Of a stretch of DNA of 64,000 bases, positions 28,799 to 40,120 are shown piece by piece. Location of the stretch: the NCBI RefSeq assembly GCF_023101085.1, contig NZ_CP064703.1, forward strand, positions 4,278,001 through 4,342,000, in the 5' to 3' direction. This DNA comes from Bradyrhizobium sp. 170. GTDB lineage: Bacteria; Pseudomonadota; Alphaproteobacteria; Rhizobiales; Xanthobacteraceae. The stretch's first letter is position 1. Each line of letters starts with the position of its first letter. Position numbers and translations under genes: made by a program. The notes beneath the pieces are model-generated. The model saw only the letters and a list, made by a program, of their open reading frames with translations. It made no database searches and was not told where the DNA came from.

Positions 28799-29680
28799 TC
28801 AGAGGCAGAGAATGTTCTCCTCAAAACCAAGCGCATCACGATCGATCGGTCGCAAATGCGTGGCATCGAGGCAGCGGTAACCACAATCCTCAAGGCGTTC
28901 AATGATCCGTCTGCCGTCCAGCGGCTTGGGGCGATTCAGATCGGTGAGGATCTCGCACAGGATCGGCACTTTGCGACCGCTCTTTGCCAGCACGCCTTGC
29001 ATGCCGTCGAAGACCTCAGCCTCGAAACCTTCGACATCGATCTTGATAAGGCCGACGCGATCGAGATCGATTTTCCGCTCGCGTACATAACTATCGAAGG
29101 CGATAACCTCAACGGTGATATTTTCCGTGAGCTCGCTGGCGTGGTCGAGGAAGCCGGTAGCAAGTGAACTCGACCCGATATTGATATCGTAATTGTCGAA
29201 ATTCTCCGCGCGTGGCGCGACGACGGCCATCGTGAAGGCGCCAGGCCGCGCGCCGCAGGCAACCTGATTGGCGATGACCCGATAATCGGGATTGAGCTCG
29301 GCGAGCCGTCGGACAAAGGTGAAATATTGCGGCACCGGCTCGAAGGCGTGCACCTCGCCGCTCTGGCCCACGAGCGACAAGCTATAGGCCGACCAGTAGC
29401 CGCAATTGGCGCCGATATCGACGAAGATATTGCGAGGAGCCAGGCAGCGCTTGAAGATGCGTTCGAGAAACATTTCGTGGGTATGGAAAAAGTACTTCTT
29501 CATCAGCCGATGCAATGACATGTCGATCTCGTGATGCACGCCGTTGAAGCGCGCGGTCGCGAGGCCCGTCGGCGGCGTTCTGAACTGCTCGATCGCGCGG
29601 CGGTGTACGATATCGGCAAGCCCGAGCGGATCGCTCGATGCATATTTCAGGAGGAAGCGGGCGGTCTTCCGAGCAATCAT
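28799..29680 (-). CDS. FkbM family methyltransferase
   Basis: The 293-aa product has the SAM-binding motif NIFVDIGANCGYWSAYSLSLVG (motif I) and HAFEPVPQYFTFVRR (motif II), ending with LIKIDVEGFEAEVFDGM, typical of FkbM enzymes. These methylate hydroxyls of polyketides, glycans or lipids. ATG 29680 (MIARKTARFLLKYAS) is chosen; the frame continues 45 codons upstream with no conserved sequence. In rhizobia such genes often serve surface polysaccharides, but no glycan gene is next to it. Confidence 0.85.
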   Translation of the reverse strand: MIARKTARFLLKYASSDPLGLADIVHRRAIEQFRTPPTGLATARFNGVHHEIDMSLHRLMKKYFFHTHEMFLERIFKRCLAPRNIFVDIGANCGYWSAYSLSLVGQSGEVHAFEPVPQYFTFVRRLAELNPDYRVIANQVACGARPGAFTMAVVAPRAENFDNYDINIGSSSLATGFLDHASELTENITVEVIAFDSYVRERKIDLDRVGLIKIDVEGFEAEVFDGMQGVLAKSGRKVPILCEILTDLNRPKPLDGRRIIERLEDCGYRCLDATHLRPIDRDALGFEENILCL

Positions 29681-29923
29681 GGCGGGCTCACGAACTTGAT
29701 GTTGTGAACATGCGGACAATCTGTGCCCGACAGTTGGACCAATCTGTGGCGTCAATCGTTCGAGAGTGCTTTTTCTCAACCGTGCATTTTCTGCGCCTGC
29801 GATGTATGCAATCATCGTTGTCGCGGCCGTTTATTTCTCCATTGAGCCTCACTGGAGGCGTCTTCTGAAAATTCCGCGCGCGCAGCAGAAGGCGTTCAAG
29901 CCATGCCCGAACGCTTGGCGCGC

Positions 29924-30391
29924 CTAACCCCGCCCGCGATAGGGCGCAACGCCTTGGTCGGGCACCCACATGTCCTTGGGCAATTTGCCGGCCTGCCAGA
30001 ACACGTCGATCGGGATGCCGCCGCGCGGATACCAGTAGCCGCCGATGCGAAGCCATTTCGGCTTGATCTCGGTTGCAATCCGCTTGCCGATCATGACCGT
30101 GCAATCCTCGTGGAACGCGCCGTGGTTGCGGAAGCTGGCGACATAGAGCTTCAGCGATTTGGATTCCAGCAGCCACTGGCCCGGCACATAGTCGATCACA
30201 AGATGCGCGAAATCAGGCTGGCCCGTCACCGGGCAGATCGAGGTGAATTCCGGCGCGGTGAAACGAACCAGATAATTGGTATCCGCCTGCGGATTGGGCA
30301 CGCGATCGAGCTGCGCCTTTTCCGGGCTGTCCGGCCATTCCACGGCGCGGCCGAGCTGCAATGATTTCTGCAATGATTTCTTGGCCATCAT
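29924..30391 (-). CDS. queF: NADPH-dependent 7-cyano-7-deazaguanine reductase
   Basis: QueF reduces preQ0 to preQ1 in queuosine tRNA modification. The 155-aa product is the short (unimodular) form with the nucleophile Cys53 in [13 protein letters not shown], Asp60, Glu76 in [11 protein letters not shown] and the H94-E95 pair of the substrate site (GAFHEDC). AGGA precedes an ATG at 30391; the next codon is also ATG. It stands 52 bp downstream of the cytochrome c gene on the same strand, and I see no preQ1 riboswitch in that short gap. Confidence 0.95.
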   Translation of the reverse strand: MMAKKSLQKSLQLGRAVEWPDSPEKAQLDRVPNPQADTNYLVRFTAPEFTSICPVTGQPDFAHLVIDYVPGQWLLESKSLKLYVASFRNHGAFHEDCTVMIGKRIATEIKPKWLRIGGYWYPRGGIPIDVFWQAGKLPKDMWVPDQGVAPYRGRG

Positions 30392-30443
30392 GATCGTCCT
30401 TTGCGACGGATGGCATGGACGCAACCAGCGTGGCCGTCAACCG

Positions 30444-30814
30444 CTAGCGCGATGCAGGATCTTCGAGAAACCGCACCAGCGCCTGTCGCTCGGCCACGTC
30501 CTCGATCCCGCGCATCGACATCCACAATCCCGGAAACATCGCGGCGGGATCGGTGAGGAAGGCTTCGAGGCGTTTTGCGTCCCAGCGCAAGCCCTCGTCG
30601 CGCGCCTTGCGCAGTACCGGCGAATAGTCGAATTCCGCGGCTCCGCCGATGGCGCGGCCGATCACGCCTGAGAGATTGGGGCCGGGCAGGTTGCGCTCAG
30701 CCGGATCGAGGCTGTGGCAGGCGCGGCAGGGCGCGAACGCCCGCATGCCGTTTTCCTCCGCGATAGCGGGAGCCGGCAGGAGAAGCGGCAACAGCAGCAG
30801 GATTGCAAACAATC

Positions 30815-30818
<4 letters not shown>
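30444..30818 (-). CDS. Periplasmic class I cytochrome c
   Basis: The 124-aa product starts at GTG 30818, overlapping the stop of the propeller gene as GTGA. A signal peptide (FAILLLLPLLLPAPAIA) is followed by one haem-binding CRACH at 31-35 and the GPNLSGVIGRAIG loop. Two Met (MFPGLWMSM) could supply the sixth ligand. This is the fold of small soluble electron carriers similar to cytochrome c2. Translational coupling to an exported propeller suggests the two act together, perhaps as an oxidase and its acceptor; that is inferred. Confidence 0.85.
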
Positions 30819-33266
<2,448 letters not shown>

Positions 33267-33281
33267 GAGGTGCGCGCCCCG

Positions 33282-34559
33282 TTACTGAACCGCGGTCAAG
33301 CGACCAATCCAGGTACAGTTCGCCGCCACGTTGGAGCCGGGCCGAGATCCGCTCAATGTCGTCGTCCCATCTCTCTGGATCGCCATGAATAAGCTGGCGG
33401 GGTGGCCGATCTGGCAATCCGGCAAGGGAAGGGAGCTTTCCTGGTATGCGCCGGACGATTGGTCAAGTTGGTAAAGCTGAATTTTGTCATTGAGCGCGCA
33501 CGCGACAAGGACGCGGCCCTGCGGAGTGACCCCAACCGCCGGTGAGCACCCTTTCCAACTGCGCGCCGACGTTTCAACTGCAATAATTGTATCAGGCAGT
33601 AACGTGCTCCAAAGAAGCTGTCCCTCTGTGCTGATCTTCGCAATCGCGACGGGCTGAGCATCAAATAATCCGGTCCAGTTCGAGGCCACATAAATCGCGT
33701 CATCTGTTGTGACCACAAAGACTTTCCCAAAATAGCTATGTTGCGATTTGTTGATAGAGTCTCGGATGCGGATATGAGCAAGCTGCTTTCCTGTTCCATC
33801 AAGGATCCAGGTTGTGACGTGTTGACCCGATCCAGTTGCCTCGAACCCGACCACCGCGAGCCTGTCTTCGGGGAGCGACGCGATCATCCCGCCGAGGTCA
33901 TTGCCTAACGGGCGTGCCCACAATTGAGCCCCGTCGGGGCCAATCCGCGCTACTCGTCCACCCGATCGGTCGCTACCGAACACGGCCACATCGCCCGTTG
34001 CCAACGAACCAATGCTCCAGATCGCCCTTTGGCCACCGTTGCCATAAGCCATTTCCCAAACCGGCTTGCCGGAGGCATCGACCTTCGCAAGATACGCATC
34101 GCTGTGGGGGGCTGAAGCGATGTCACGGAATGCATTGCTGTAGCCGCCCAGCCATATCTCGCCCGACATTCCAGCCGCCAGCGCGGATACGTAGGGCGTT
34201 TGAGTGGGTCCACTGAAGATTCGGGAAACAAGACCTCCGCCGCCAGCCGGTTGCGCCCCCTTCAGATTCAGGGGGACTGCATTGCCAGGACGGGTCTGAT
34301 CGATATCAGTGATCAGCACCTGGGAGCGTACCCCGGACGCGATGCGGCTTGCGAGAAACGCGAAGCGACCATCGGGAAATGCGCCCTGTGCGTTCAAGAT
34401 CAGGCCGGCGGTCGTTGGTCCGCCTGGCGGGCGTGACGGATCAACCACAATTGGCGAGGAATATAACACTTCTAGTCTGAACGCTTGCCCCGCCAAGGCG
34501 CCCCAGGTCGCAAATATCAAGCTGGCAAGACTGATAGCAATTGCCGCGACGACTTGCAT
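33282..34559 (-). CDS. Exported beta-propeller-like protein
   Basis: The 425-aa product begins with a signal peptide (MQVVAAIAISLASLIFATWG). It contains repeated G-x-x-W / D-x-x-G beta segments consistent with a PQQ-like or WD-like propeller: GEIWLGGYSNAF, GKPVWEMAYGNGG, GAQLWARPLGNDLGG, GQLLWSTLLPD, GRVLVACALNDKIQLYQL. The frame is open for 120 codons before the chosen ATG, but those residues lack a signal peptide. It ends 13 bp from eno, convergent. It is AT-richer by eye than its neighbours, which may signal a different history. Confidence 0.7.
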   Translation of the reverse strand: MQVVAAIAISLASLIFATWGALAGQAFRLEVLYSSPIVVDPSRPPGGPTTAGLILNAQGAFPDGRFAFLASRIASGVRSQVLITDIDQTRPGNAVPLNLKGAQPAGGGGLVSRIFSGPTQTPYVSALAAGMSGEIWLGGYSNAFRDIASAPHSDAYLAKVDASGKPVWEMAYGNGGQRAIWSIGSLATGDVAVFGSDRSGGRVARIGPDGAQLWARPLGNDLGGMIASLPEDRLAVVGFEATGSGQHVTTWILDGTGKQLAHIRIRDSINKSQHSYFGKVFVVTTDDAIYVASNWTGLFDAQPVAIAKISTEGQLLWSTLLPDTIIAVETSARSWKGCSPAVGVTPQGRVLVACALNDKIQLYQLDQSSGAYQESSLPLPDCQIGHPASLFMAIQRDGTTTLSGSRPGSNVAANCTWIGRLTAVQ

Positions 34560-34695
34560 TGCTCGGTCCAAGGGATCAAGTAGCGGGATCAGACAAATGT
34601 TATCGGAATATTGTGACCGAAGCGACCTTGCGTTTCCAGGCCAACGTGAGAACACTCCGGCCGAATTCGGTTGAACCGAAGATGGGAGATTTACG

Positions 34696-35832
34696 ATGAG
34701 TGACGGCAAAAGCGGGCTGCAACTGCGCTCGCTGCTCAAGAAGAGCGGCGAACTCGAACTGTCGCTGGTGGACGTCCCGACGCCTGAGCCGGCCGACGAC
34801 GAAGTCGTGGTCCGGGTCGAGGCCACGCCGATCAACCCGTCCGATCTCGGGCTCCTGATCGGCCCGGCCGACATGTCGACCGCCAAGGTTTCAGGCAGCG
34901 AGGACACGCCCGTGGTCACCGCAAAAATGCCGGAAGCCGCCCTGCGGATGATGGCGGCGCGGCTCGATCAATCGCTCCCGGTGGGCAATGAAGGCGCCGG
35001 CGTGGTGATCAGGACCGGATCGTCGGATGCCGCCAAGGCGCTGATGGGCAAGAATGTCTCGATGATCGGCGGCGCGATGTACACGCAGTACCGCACCATG
35101 AAGGTGCGGGACGTGATGGAGCTTCCCGCAGGCACCACGCCTGCCGACGGCGCGTCATGGTTCGTCAATCCGCTGACCGCGCTCGGCATGACCGAGACCA
35201 TGCGGCGCGAAAATCACAAGGCTCTGGTGCACACCGCAGCCGCGTCGAACCTCGGGCAGATGCTCAACAAGATCTGCATCAAGGACGGCATCGGTCTCGT
35301 CAACATCGTGCGCAGCAAGGAGCAGGCGGATATCCTGCACAAGATCGGCGCCAAATATGTCGTCGATTCCACTGCAGATAGCTTCATGGACGATCTGACC
35401 AACGCGCTGGTGGAAACCGGCGCAACGATCGCGTTCGACGCCATCGGCGGCGGCAGGCTCGCGGGACAAATCCTCACCTGCATGGAGACCGCGGCCAACA
35501 AGACCGCCAAGGAATACAGCCGTTACGGCTCGAACGTGTACAAGCAGGTCTATATCTACGGCAGCCTCGACAACCGTCCGACCGAATTGAGCCGGGCGTT
35601 CGGCTTGACCTGGGGCGTCGGCGGCTGGCTGCTGACGCCGTTCCTGCAGAAGATCGGCCCCGCCGAAATCGGCCGCTTACGCCAGCGCGTCGCTTCCGAA
35701 CTCAAGACCACCTTTGCCAGCCATTACACGCAAGTTGTGTCGCTGCAGGAGACGCTGCAGCTCTCCAACATCGCGATCTACAACAAGCGCTCCACCGGCG
35801 AGAAATTCCTGATCAACCCGAACAAGGGCTGA
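34696..35832 (+). CDS. Zinc-less MDR (quinone-oxidoreductase-like) dehydrogenase
   Basis: The 378-aa product has the GroES-like N-terminus (VVVRVEATPINPSDLGLLIG), the linker GNEGAGVVI and a Rossmann region (ALVHTAAASNLGQML, VNIVRSKEQADILHKIGAKYVVD). The NAD(P)-binding pattern is TAAASNLGQ in place of the classic GxGxxG. Zinc-ligand Cys clusters are absent. The C-terminus (ASHYTQVVSLQETLQLSN) fits this subfamily. Substrate is unknown; enoyl or quinone-like carbonyls are plausible. A clear Rho-independent terminator follows. Confidence 0.8.
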   Translation: MSDGKSGLQLRSLLKKSGELELSLVDVPTPEPADDEVVVRVEATPINPSDLGLLIGPADMSTAKVSGSEDTPVVTAKMPEAALRMMAARLDQSLPVGNEGAGVVIRTGSSDAAKALMGKNVSMIGGAMYTQYRTMKVRDVMELPAGTTPADGASWFVNPLTALGMTETMRRENHKALVHTAAASNLGQMLNKICIKDGIGLVNIVRSKEQADILHKIGAKYVVDSTADSFMDDLTNALVETGATIAFDAIGGGRLAGQILTCMETAANKTAKEYSRYGSNVYKQVYIYGSLDNRPTELSRAFGLTWGVGGWLLTPFLQKIGPAEIGRLRQRVASELKTTFASHYTQVVSLQETLQLSNIAIYNKRSTGEKFLINPNKG

Positions 35833-35855
35833 CGTGCCCGTGTTTATCTGCACGA

Positions 35856-35885
35856 ACAGGCCGCCCTTCAGGCGGCCTGTTTTCT
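35856..35885 (+). terminator. Rho-independent terminator
   Basis: A perfect 10-bp GC-rich stem, ACAGGCCGCC / GGCGGCCTGT, with a CTTCA loop is followed by TTTCTT. It lies 24 bp after the MDR dehydrogenase stop and should end that transcript. It is the clearest intrinsic terminator in the window. Confidence 0.9.
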
Positions 35886-36003
35886 TGCATGGGGTGCACG
35901 GAGTTCTCCCGAGCCGGTCATAAAGATAAGTTGATGCACTTGCATCTTTTCCCTCGATCTGGCTTAAGTGCGGCCGGCGCTTTTGCTTCACAAGGGACAC
36001 CCA

Positions 36004-36558
36004 ATGGCCACCCATACCATCGTCACGATCGTCGGCTCGCTTCGCAAGGAGGGTTTTTCGATCAAGATCGCCAATGCGCTCGCAAAGCTGGCGCCGGCTT
36101 CGCTGAAGCTCGACGTCACCACGCTAGGCGGCCTTTCCTTCTTCAACCAGGATCTGGAAGCGGCACCGCCGGCCGACTGGCTGGCGTTCCGCGAAAAGCT
36201 GCAGCAGTCGAACGGCGTGCTGTTCGTGACGCCCGAATATAACCGCTCGATCCCCGGCGTCCTGAAGAACGCGATCGACGTCGGCTCGCGCCCCTACGGG
36301 AAGAGCTCGTTCCTCGGCAAGCCCGTCGGCATCATCAGCAATTCCCCCGGCGCGCTCGGCGGCGTCAACGCGGCCAAGCATTTGCAGAACATCTTGCCCG
36401 GCATTACTGGTCCGATCCTTGGCCAACCCGAGATCTACCTGAACGGTGTCGGCGACGCCTTTGACGACAAAGGCCAGCTCGTCAAGGAATCGGTGCAAAA
36501 GGTGCTGCAGCAATATCTCGAAGCGTTTGCGGCGTTCATCGAGAAGCAGAACAAGTAA
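36004..36558 (+). CDS. NADPH-dependent FMN reductase (ChrR/YieF-like)
   Basis: The 184-aa flavodoxin-like protein has the FMN phosphate loop VGSLRKEGFS at the N-terminus. It also has VLFVTPEYNRSIPGVLKNAIDVGSRP, the conserved loop over the isoalloxazine ring, and KPVGIISNSPGALGG. Family members reduce quinones, chromate or azo dyes with NAD(P)H and protect against oxidative stress. ATG 36004 is chosen over an upstream in-frame start. It is followed by a REP element and the ftsB-like gene, so it is probably monocistronic. Confidence 0.9.
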   Translation: MATHTIVTIVGSLRKEGFSIKIANALAKLAPASLKLDVTTLGGLSFFNQDLEAAPPADWLAFREKLQQSNGVLFVTPEYNRSIPGVLKNAIDVGSRPYGKSSFLGKPVGIISNSPGALGGVNAAKHLQNILPGITGPILGQPEIYLNGVGDAFDDKGQLVKESVQKVLQQYLEAFAAFIEKQNK

Positions 36559-36570
36559 ACGGCGCCAGCC

Positions 36571-36680
36571 CCGTCATTGCCTGTGACAAACGCGAAGCGT
36601 TTGCACAAGGGAGCGTAGCGACGAAGCAATCCATCCATTATGCCGCGGCATGGATTGCTTCGCTTCGCTCGCAATGACGG
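36571..36680. repeat. REP element (ends CCGTCATTGC / GCAATGACGG)
   Basis: Outer arms CCGTCATTGC (36571-36580) and GCAATGACGG (36671-36680) are perfect inverted repeats. Inner arms CGAAGCAATCCA (36622-36633) and TGGATTGCTTCG (36651-36662) form a second perfect stem. It fills most of the gap between the FMN reductase and the ftsB-like gene. A second copy of this family is at 41471-41584. Confidence 0.75.
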
Positions 36681-36748
36681 CGGCGCCATCATCGCCCACA
36701 CCCGCCGTCTTAGGATTCCATTAACCTGACCGTCGCATCTTGCGGGGC

Positions 36749-37066
36749 ATGGTCTCCCGCACCCGCCTGAAATCCATCCTGACCGGCCTCGCCCTCTATA
36801 CGGTGGCGGCGCTGATGGTCGGCTATTTCGGGGTCAACGCGTATACCGGCAAATACGGGTTGAACGCGCGCCAGGAACTGGATCAGGAGATCATCGCGCT
36901 CACCTCGGAACTGGCGCGGCTGAAGCGGGAGCGGGCGCAGGGCGAGCAGCGGGTTTCGCTGTTGCGGTCCAACCGGGTCGATCCTGACATGCTGGACGAG
37001 CGCGCGCGCTTCCAGCTCGACTACGCCAATCCGCGCGATTTGGTCCGGACCATCAAGCCGAACTGA
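36749..37066 (+). CDS. FtsB/DivIC-type septum formation protein
   Basis: The 105-aa protein has a short cytoplasmic N-terminus, one TM helix (about 14-33, LALYTVAALMVGYFGVNAY) and a coiled coil (about 40-75, QELDQEIIALTSELARLKRER). It ends with DMLDERARFQLDYANPRDLV. This is the layout of FtsB, which joins FtsL and FtsQ in the divisome. In Alphaproteobacteria it lies just before pdhA, as here. ATG 36749 is the first that gives the TM layout. Confidence 0.88.
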   Translation: MVSRTRLKSILTGLALYTVAALMVGYFGVNAYTGKYGLNARQELDQEIIALTSELARLKRERAQGEQRVSLLRSNRVDPDMLDERARFQLDYANPRDLVRTIKPN

Positions 37067-37280
37067 TTTTCAAACCGATGTCACGGACACCGCCGTCGTT
37101 GGCTTGATGTCCGCATGTCAGTCCGCAAATTTCAAAAAACTACAAAATCGATTTCGAAAATGTCTCGCCGCGCTGCAGTGCGGCATAGCAATATTTTCTC
37201 CAGTGCACGCAATCCTTTCACGCCGGTTTGAGTTGGGTTAGAGAGGGCTGATCCGTCTCTCTCTCTCACCCGGAATTGCC

Positions 37281-38306
37281 ATGGCTGCACCCAAGAAAAG
37301 CGTCGTCGCGAAGGAAACAGAGCAGGAGAAGGCAAGCGGGTCCCCACCGGAATTCACCAAGGCGCAGGAACTGGCGGCGCTGCGGGACATGTTGCTGATC
37401 CGGCGCTTTGAGGAAAAGGCCGGCCAGCTCTACGGCATGGGTGCGATCGGCGGTTTCTGCCATCTCTATATCGGCCAGGAGGCCGTGGTGGTCGGAATGC
37501 AGATGGCCCTGAAGCAGGGCGATCAGGTCATAACGGGATACCGCGACCACGGCCACATGCTGGCATGCGGGATGGAAGCCAACGGCGTCATGGCCGAGCT
37601 CACCGGTCGTCGCGGCGGCTATTCCAAGGGCAAGGGCGGCTCCATGCATATGTTCAGCATGGAAAAGAATTTCTACGGCGGCCACGGCATCGTCGGCGCC
37701 CAGGTCTCGCTCGGAACGGGTCTGGCCTTCGCCAACCGCTACCGCGGCAATGATTTCGTCAGCGTCGCCTATTTCGGCGACGGCGCTTCCAACCAGGGCC
37801 AGGTCTACGAGAGCTTCAACATGGCGGAGCTGTGGAAGCTCCCCGTGATCTACGTGATCGAGAACAACCGCTACGCCATGGGCACGTCGGTGACGCGCTC
37901 CTCGGCCCTGACCGATTTTTCCAAGCGCGGCGCCTCCTTCAACATTCCGGGCCAGCAGATCGACGGCATGGACGTCCGCGCCGTCAAGGCGGCGGGCGAC
38001 GAGGCGGTCGCCTGGTGCCGCGCGGGCAAGGGCCCCTTCATCCTGGAAATGCAGACCTATCGCTACCGCGGCCACTCGATGTCGGACCCGGCGAAGTACC
38101 GGACCCGCGAAGAGGTCGAGAAGATCCGCACCGATCAGGATCCGATCGAGCAGGTTCGCAACCGCCTCTTGGCCGCCAAGGTCACCGAGCAGGAATTGAA
38201 GGCCATCGACGCCGAGGTGCGCGAGATCGTCAATGCGTCGGCGGATTTCGCCCAGCGCGATCCCGAGCCCGATCCGTCGGAGCTTTGGACCGACATCTAC
38301 CGCTAA
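37281..38306 (+). CDS. pdhA: Pyruvate dehydrogenase E1 component, alpha subunit
   Basis: PdhA with PdhB decarboxylates pyruvate using thiamine diphosphate. The 341-aa product has LIRRFEEKAGQLYGMG, the thiamine motif GDGASNQGQVYES then IENNRYAMGTSV, and RYRGHSMSDPAKYRTREEV, the phosphorylation-loop region of E1-alpha. The N-terminal 20 residues are Lys/Glu-rich. It opens the pdhA-pdhB-DUF5076-pdhC-lpd row. It is separated from pdhB by a dispersed palindrome, so regulation at that junction is possible. Confidence 0.97.
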   Translation: MAAPKKSVVAKETEQEKASGSPPEFTKAQELAALRDMLLIRRFEEKAGQLYGMGAIGGFCHLYIGQEAVVVGMQMALKQGDQVITGYRDHGHMLACGMEANGVMAELTGRRGGYSKGKGGSMHMFSMEKNFYGGHGIVGAQVSLGTGLAFANRYRGNDFVSVAYFGDGASNQGQVYESFNMAELWKLPVIYVIENNRYAMGTSVTRSSALTDFSKRGASFNIPGQQIDGMDVRAVKAAGDEAVAWCRAGKGPFILEMQTYRYRGHSMSDPAKYRTREEVEKIRTDQDPIEQVRNRLLAAKVTEQELKAIDAEVREIVNASADFAQRDPEPDPSELWTDIYR

Positions 38307-38332
38307 ATTTCAAGACACGCGCAGAACAAACC

Positions 38333-38380
38333 AGAGCATGATCTGGAGTGGAAACCGGTTTTCCGAAAAGATCATGCTCA
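38333..38380. repeat. AGCATGATC dispersed palindrome between pdhA and pdhB
   Basis: AGCATGATCT (38335-38344) and AGATCATGCT (38369-38378) form a perfect 10-bp inverted repeat, with GGAAACCGGTTTTCC inside the loop. This is a repeat I recall from many Bradyrhizobium, Nitrobacter and Rhodopseudomonas intergenic regions. Its position inside an operon means it is transcribed with pdhA-pdhB. Confidence 0.8.
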
Positions 38381-38411
38381 AACGATCTAAAGAGTGATTC
38401 CGGGAGCCGAT

Positions 38412-39806
38412 ATGCCCATTCAAGTGCTGATGCCTGCGCTTTCGCCCACGATGGAGAAGGGCAACCTTGCCAAGTGGCTGAAGAAGGAAGGCGAGACCAT
38501 CAAGTCGGGCGATGTCATCGCCGAGATCGAGACCGACAAGGCGACGATGGAAGTCGAGGCGACCGATGAGGGCACGCTCGGCAGGATATTGATCCCCGAA
38601 GGCACCGCCGACGTCGCGGTCAATACGCCGATCGCGACCATTTTGTCCGACGGCGAGAGTGCTGCCGATCTCGGCAAGGCACCCGCACCCGCGCAAGCGG
38701 CGAAGGCCCCGGAATCAGCACCATCAGCCGAAGCCAAGGCGGAGGCGCCCCAGCCGAAGGCCGAGGCAAAGGCGCCGCCGGCCGCGGTCGCCGAGCCCGA
38801 TCCGGAAATCCCGGAAGGCACCGAGATGATCACCCAGACCATCCGTGAAGCCTTGCGCGATGCGATGGCCGAGGAGATGCGGCGCGACGGCGACGTGTTC
38901 GTGATGGGCGAAGAGGTCGCCGAATATCAGGGCGCCTACAAGGTCACCCAGGGCCTGTTGCAGGAGTTTGGCGCACGGCGCGTGATCGATACCCCGATCA
39001 CCGAGCACGGCTTTGCCGGTGTCGGCGTAGGTGCTGCGATGTCGGGGCTGAAGCCGATCGTCGAATTCATGACGTTCAACTTCGCCATGCAGGCGATCGA
39101 CCAGATCATCAACTCCGCGGCCAAGACGCTGTACATGTCGGGCGGCCAGATGGGCTGCTCGATCGTGTTCCGCGGCCCGAACGGCGCCGCCGCTCGCGTC
39201 GCCGCCCAGCACAGCCAGGATTACTCGGCCTGGTACTCGCAGATTCCGGGGTTGAAGGTGATCGCGCCGTTCTCGGCCGCCGATTACAAGGGGCTGTTGA
39301 AGGCCGCGATCCGCGATCCCAACCCGGTCATCTTCCTCGAAAACGAAGTGTTGTATGGCCACACCGGCGAGGTACCAAAACTCGACGACTACGTGATCCC
39401 GATCGGCAAGGCGCGGATCGTGCGGTCGGGCAAGGACGTGACGCTGATCTCGTGGTCGAACGGCATGACCTACGCGCTGAAGGCCGCCGACGAACTCGCC
39501 AAGGAAGGCATCGAGGCCGAGGTGATTGATCTGCGCACGCTGCGCCCGATGGATACCGAGACCATCGTTGCCTCCGTGAAGAAGACCGGCCGCGCGGTGA
39601 CGGTGGAAGAGGGCTGGCAGCAGTCTGGCGTCGGCGCCGAGATCGCCGCTCGCATCATGGAGCACGCCTTCGATTATCTTGACGCGCCGGTGGCGCGGGT
39701 GTCCGGCAAGGACGTGCCGATGCCTTATGCGGCAAACCTCGAAAAGCTCGCATTGCCCAACGTGGCCGAGGTGGTCGCGGCCGCCAAAGCCGTCGCCTAT
39801 CGGTAG
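38412..39806 (+). CDS. pdhB: Pyruvate dehydrogenase E1 beta subunit with N-terminal lipoyl domain
   Basis: This is the beta chain of E1. The 464-aa protein is longer than usual because residues 1-78 form a lipoyl domain ([18 protein letters not shown]; the lipoyl Lys is in [11 protein letters not shown]). A Pro/Ala-rich linker (about 85-135) and the E1-beta core follow ([57 protein letters not shown]). A lipoylated E1-beta is typical of Alphaproteobacteria. It allows direct acyl transfer within the complex. ATG 38412 gives the lipoyl N-terminus. Confidence 0.97.
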   Translation: MPIQVLMPALSPTMEKGNLAKWLKKEGETIKSGDVIAEIETDKATMEVEATDEGTLGRILIPEGTADVAVNTPIATILSDGESAADLGKAPAPAQAAKAPESAPSAEAKAEAPQPKAEAKAPPAAVAEPDPEIPEGTEMITQTIREALRDAMAEEMRRDGDVFVMGEEVAEYQGAYKVTQGLLQEFGARRVIDTPITEHGFAGVGVGAAMSGLKPIVEFMTFNFAMQAIDQIINSAAKTLYMSGGQMGCSIVFRGPNGAAARVAAQHSQDYSAWYSQIPGLKVIAPFSAADYKGLLKAAIRDPNPVIFLENEVLYGHTGEVPKLDDYVIPIGKARIVRSGKDVTLISWSNGMTYALKAADELAKEGIEAEVIDLRTLRPMDTETIVASVKKTGRAVTVEEGWQQSGVGAEIAARIMEHAFDYLDAPVARVSGKDVPMPYAANLEKLALPNVAEVVAAAKAVAYR

Positions 39807-39812
39807 GTCGAT

Positions 39813-40118
39813 ATGGCCGGTCCCAACGAACAGCCGTTGCCGCCCGACGTCATCGGCCGCGAGGACGCCGTCGAAGTGCTGCGCGCGTTCGTCGTCGATG
39901 GCGGGCTCTCGATCGCGTTCCAGCGCGCGTTCGAGGAGCCCGACATGTGGGGCCTGCTTCTGGTCGATATCGCGCGCCACGCTGCCCGCGCCTATGCCCG
40001 CGAGAGCGGCTACACCGAAGACGAAGCGCTGACGCGTATCGTCGACATGTTCGAAGCCGAGATCAATCGGCCGACCGATGTGGGCTCCACCACGTCCCGG
40101 TCGCAACAGGGTCACTGA
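39813..40118 (+). CDS. DUF5076 small protein inside the pdh operon
   Basis: The 101-aa protein has the DUF5076 pattern: disordered N-terminus, then [44 protein letters not shown] and a helical end ([19 protein letters not shown]). It starts 6 bp after pdhB and ends 2 bp before pdhC. It is therefore translated with the complex subunits in fixed stoichiometry. A role in assembly or regulation of the pyruvate dehydrogenase complex is a reasonable guess. No enzyme motif is visible. Confidence 0.8.
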   Translation: MAGPNEQPLPPDVIGREDAVEVLRAFVVDGGLSIAFQRAFEEPDMWGLLLVDIARHAARAYARESGYTEDEALTRIVDMFEAEINRPTDVGSTTSRSQQGH

Positions 40119-40120
40119 CA

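Noticed and set aside
30392..30443. Possible preQ1 riboswitch before queF
   Set aside because: The gap to the upstream gene is only 52 bases and shows no preQ1 aptamer pattern.
36571..36680. Terminator or small RNA
   Set aside because: The element is one of two copies of a REP family and has no T-tract.
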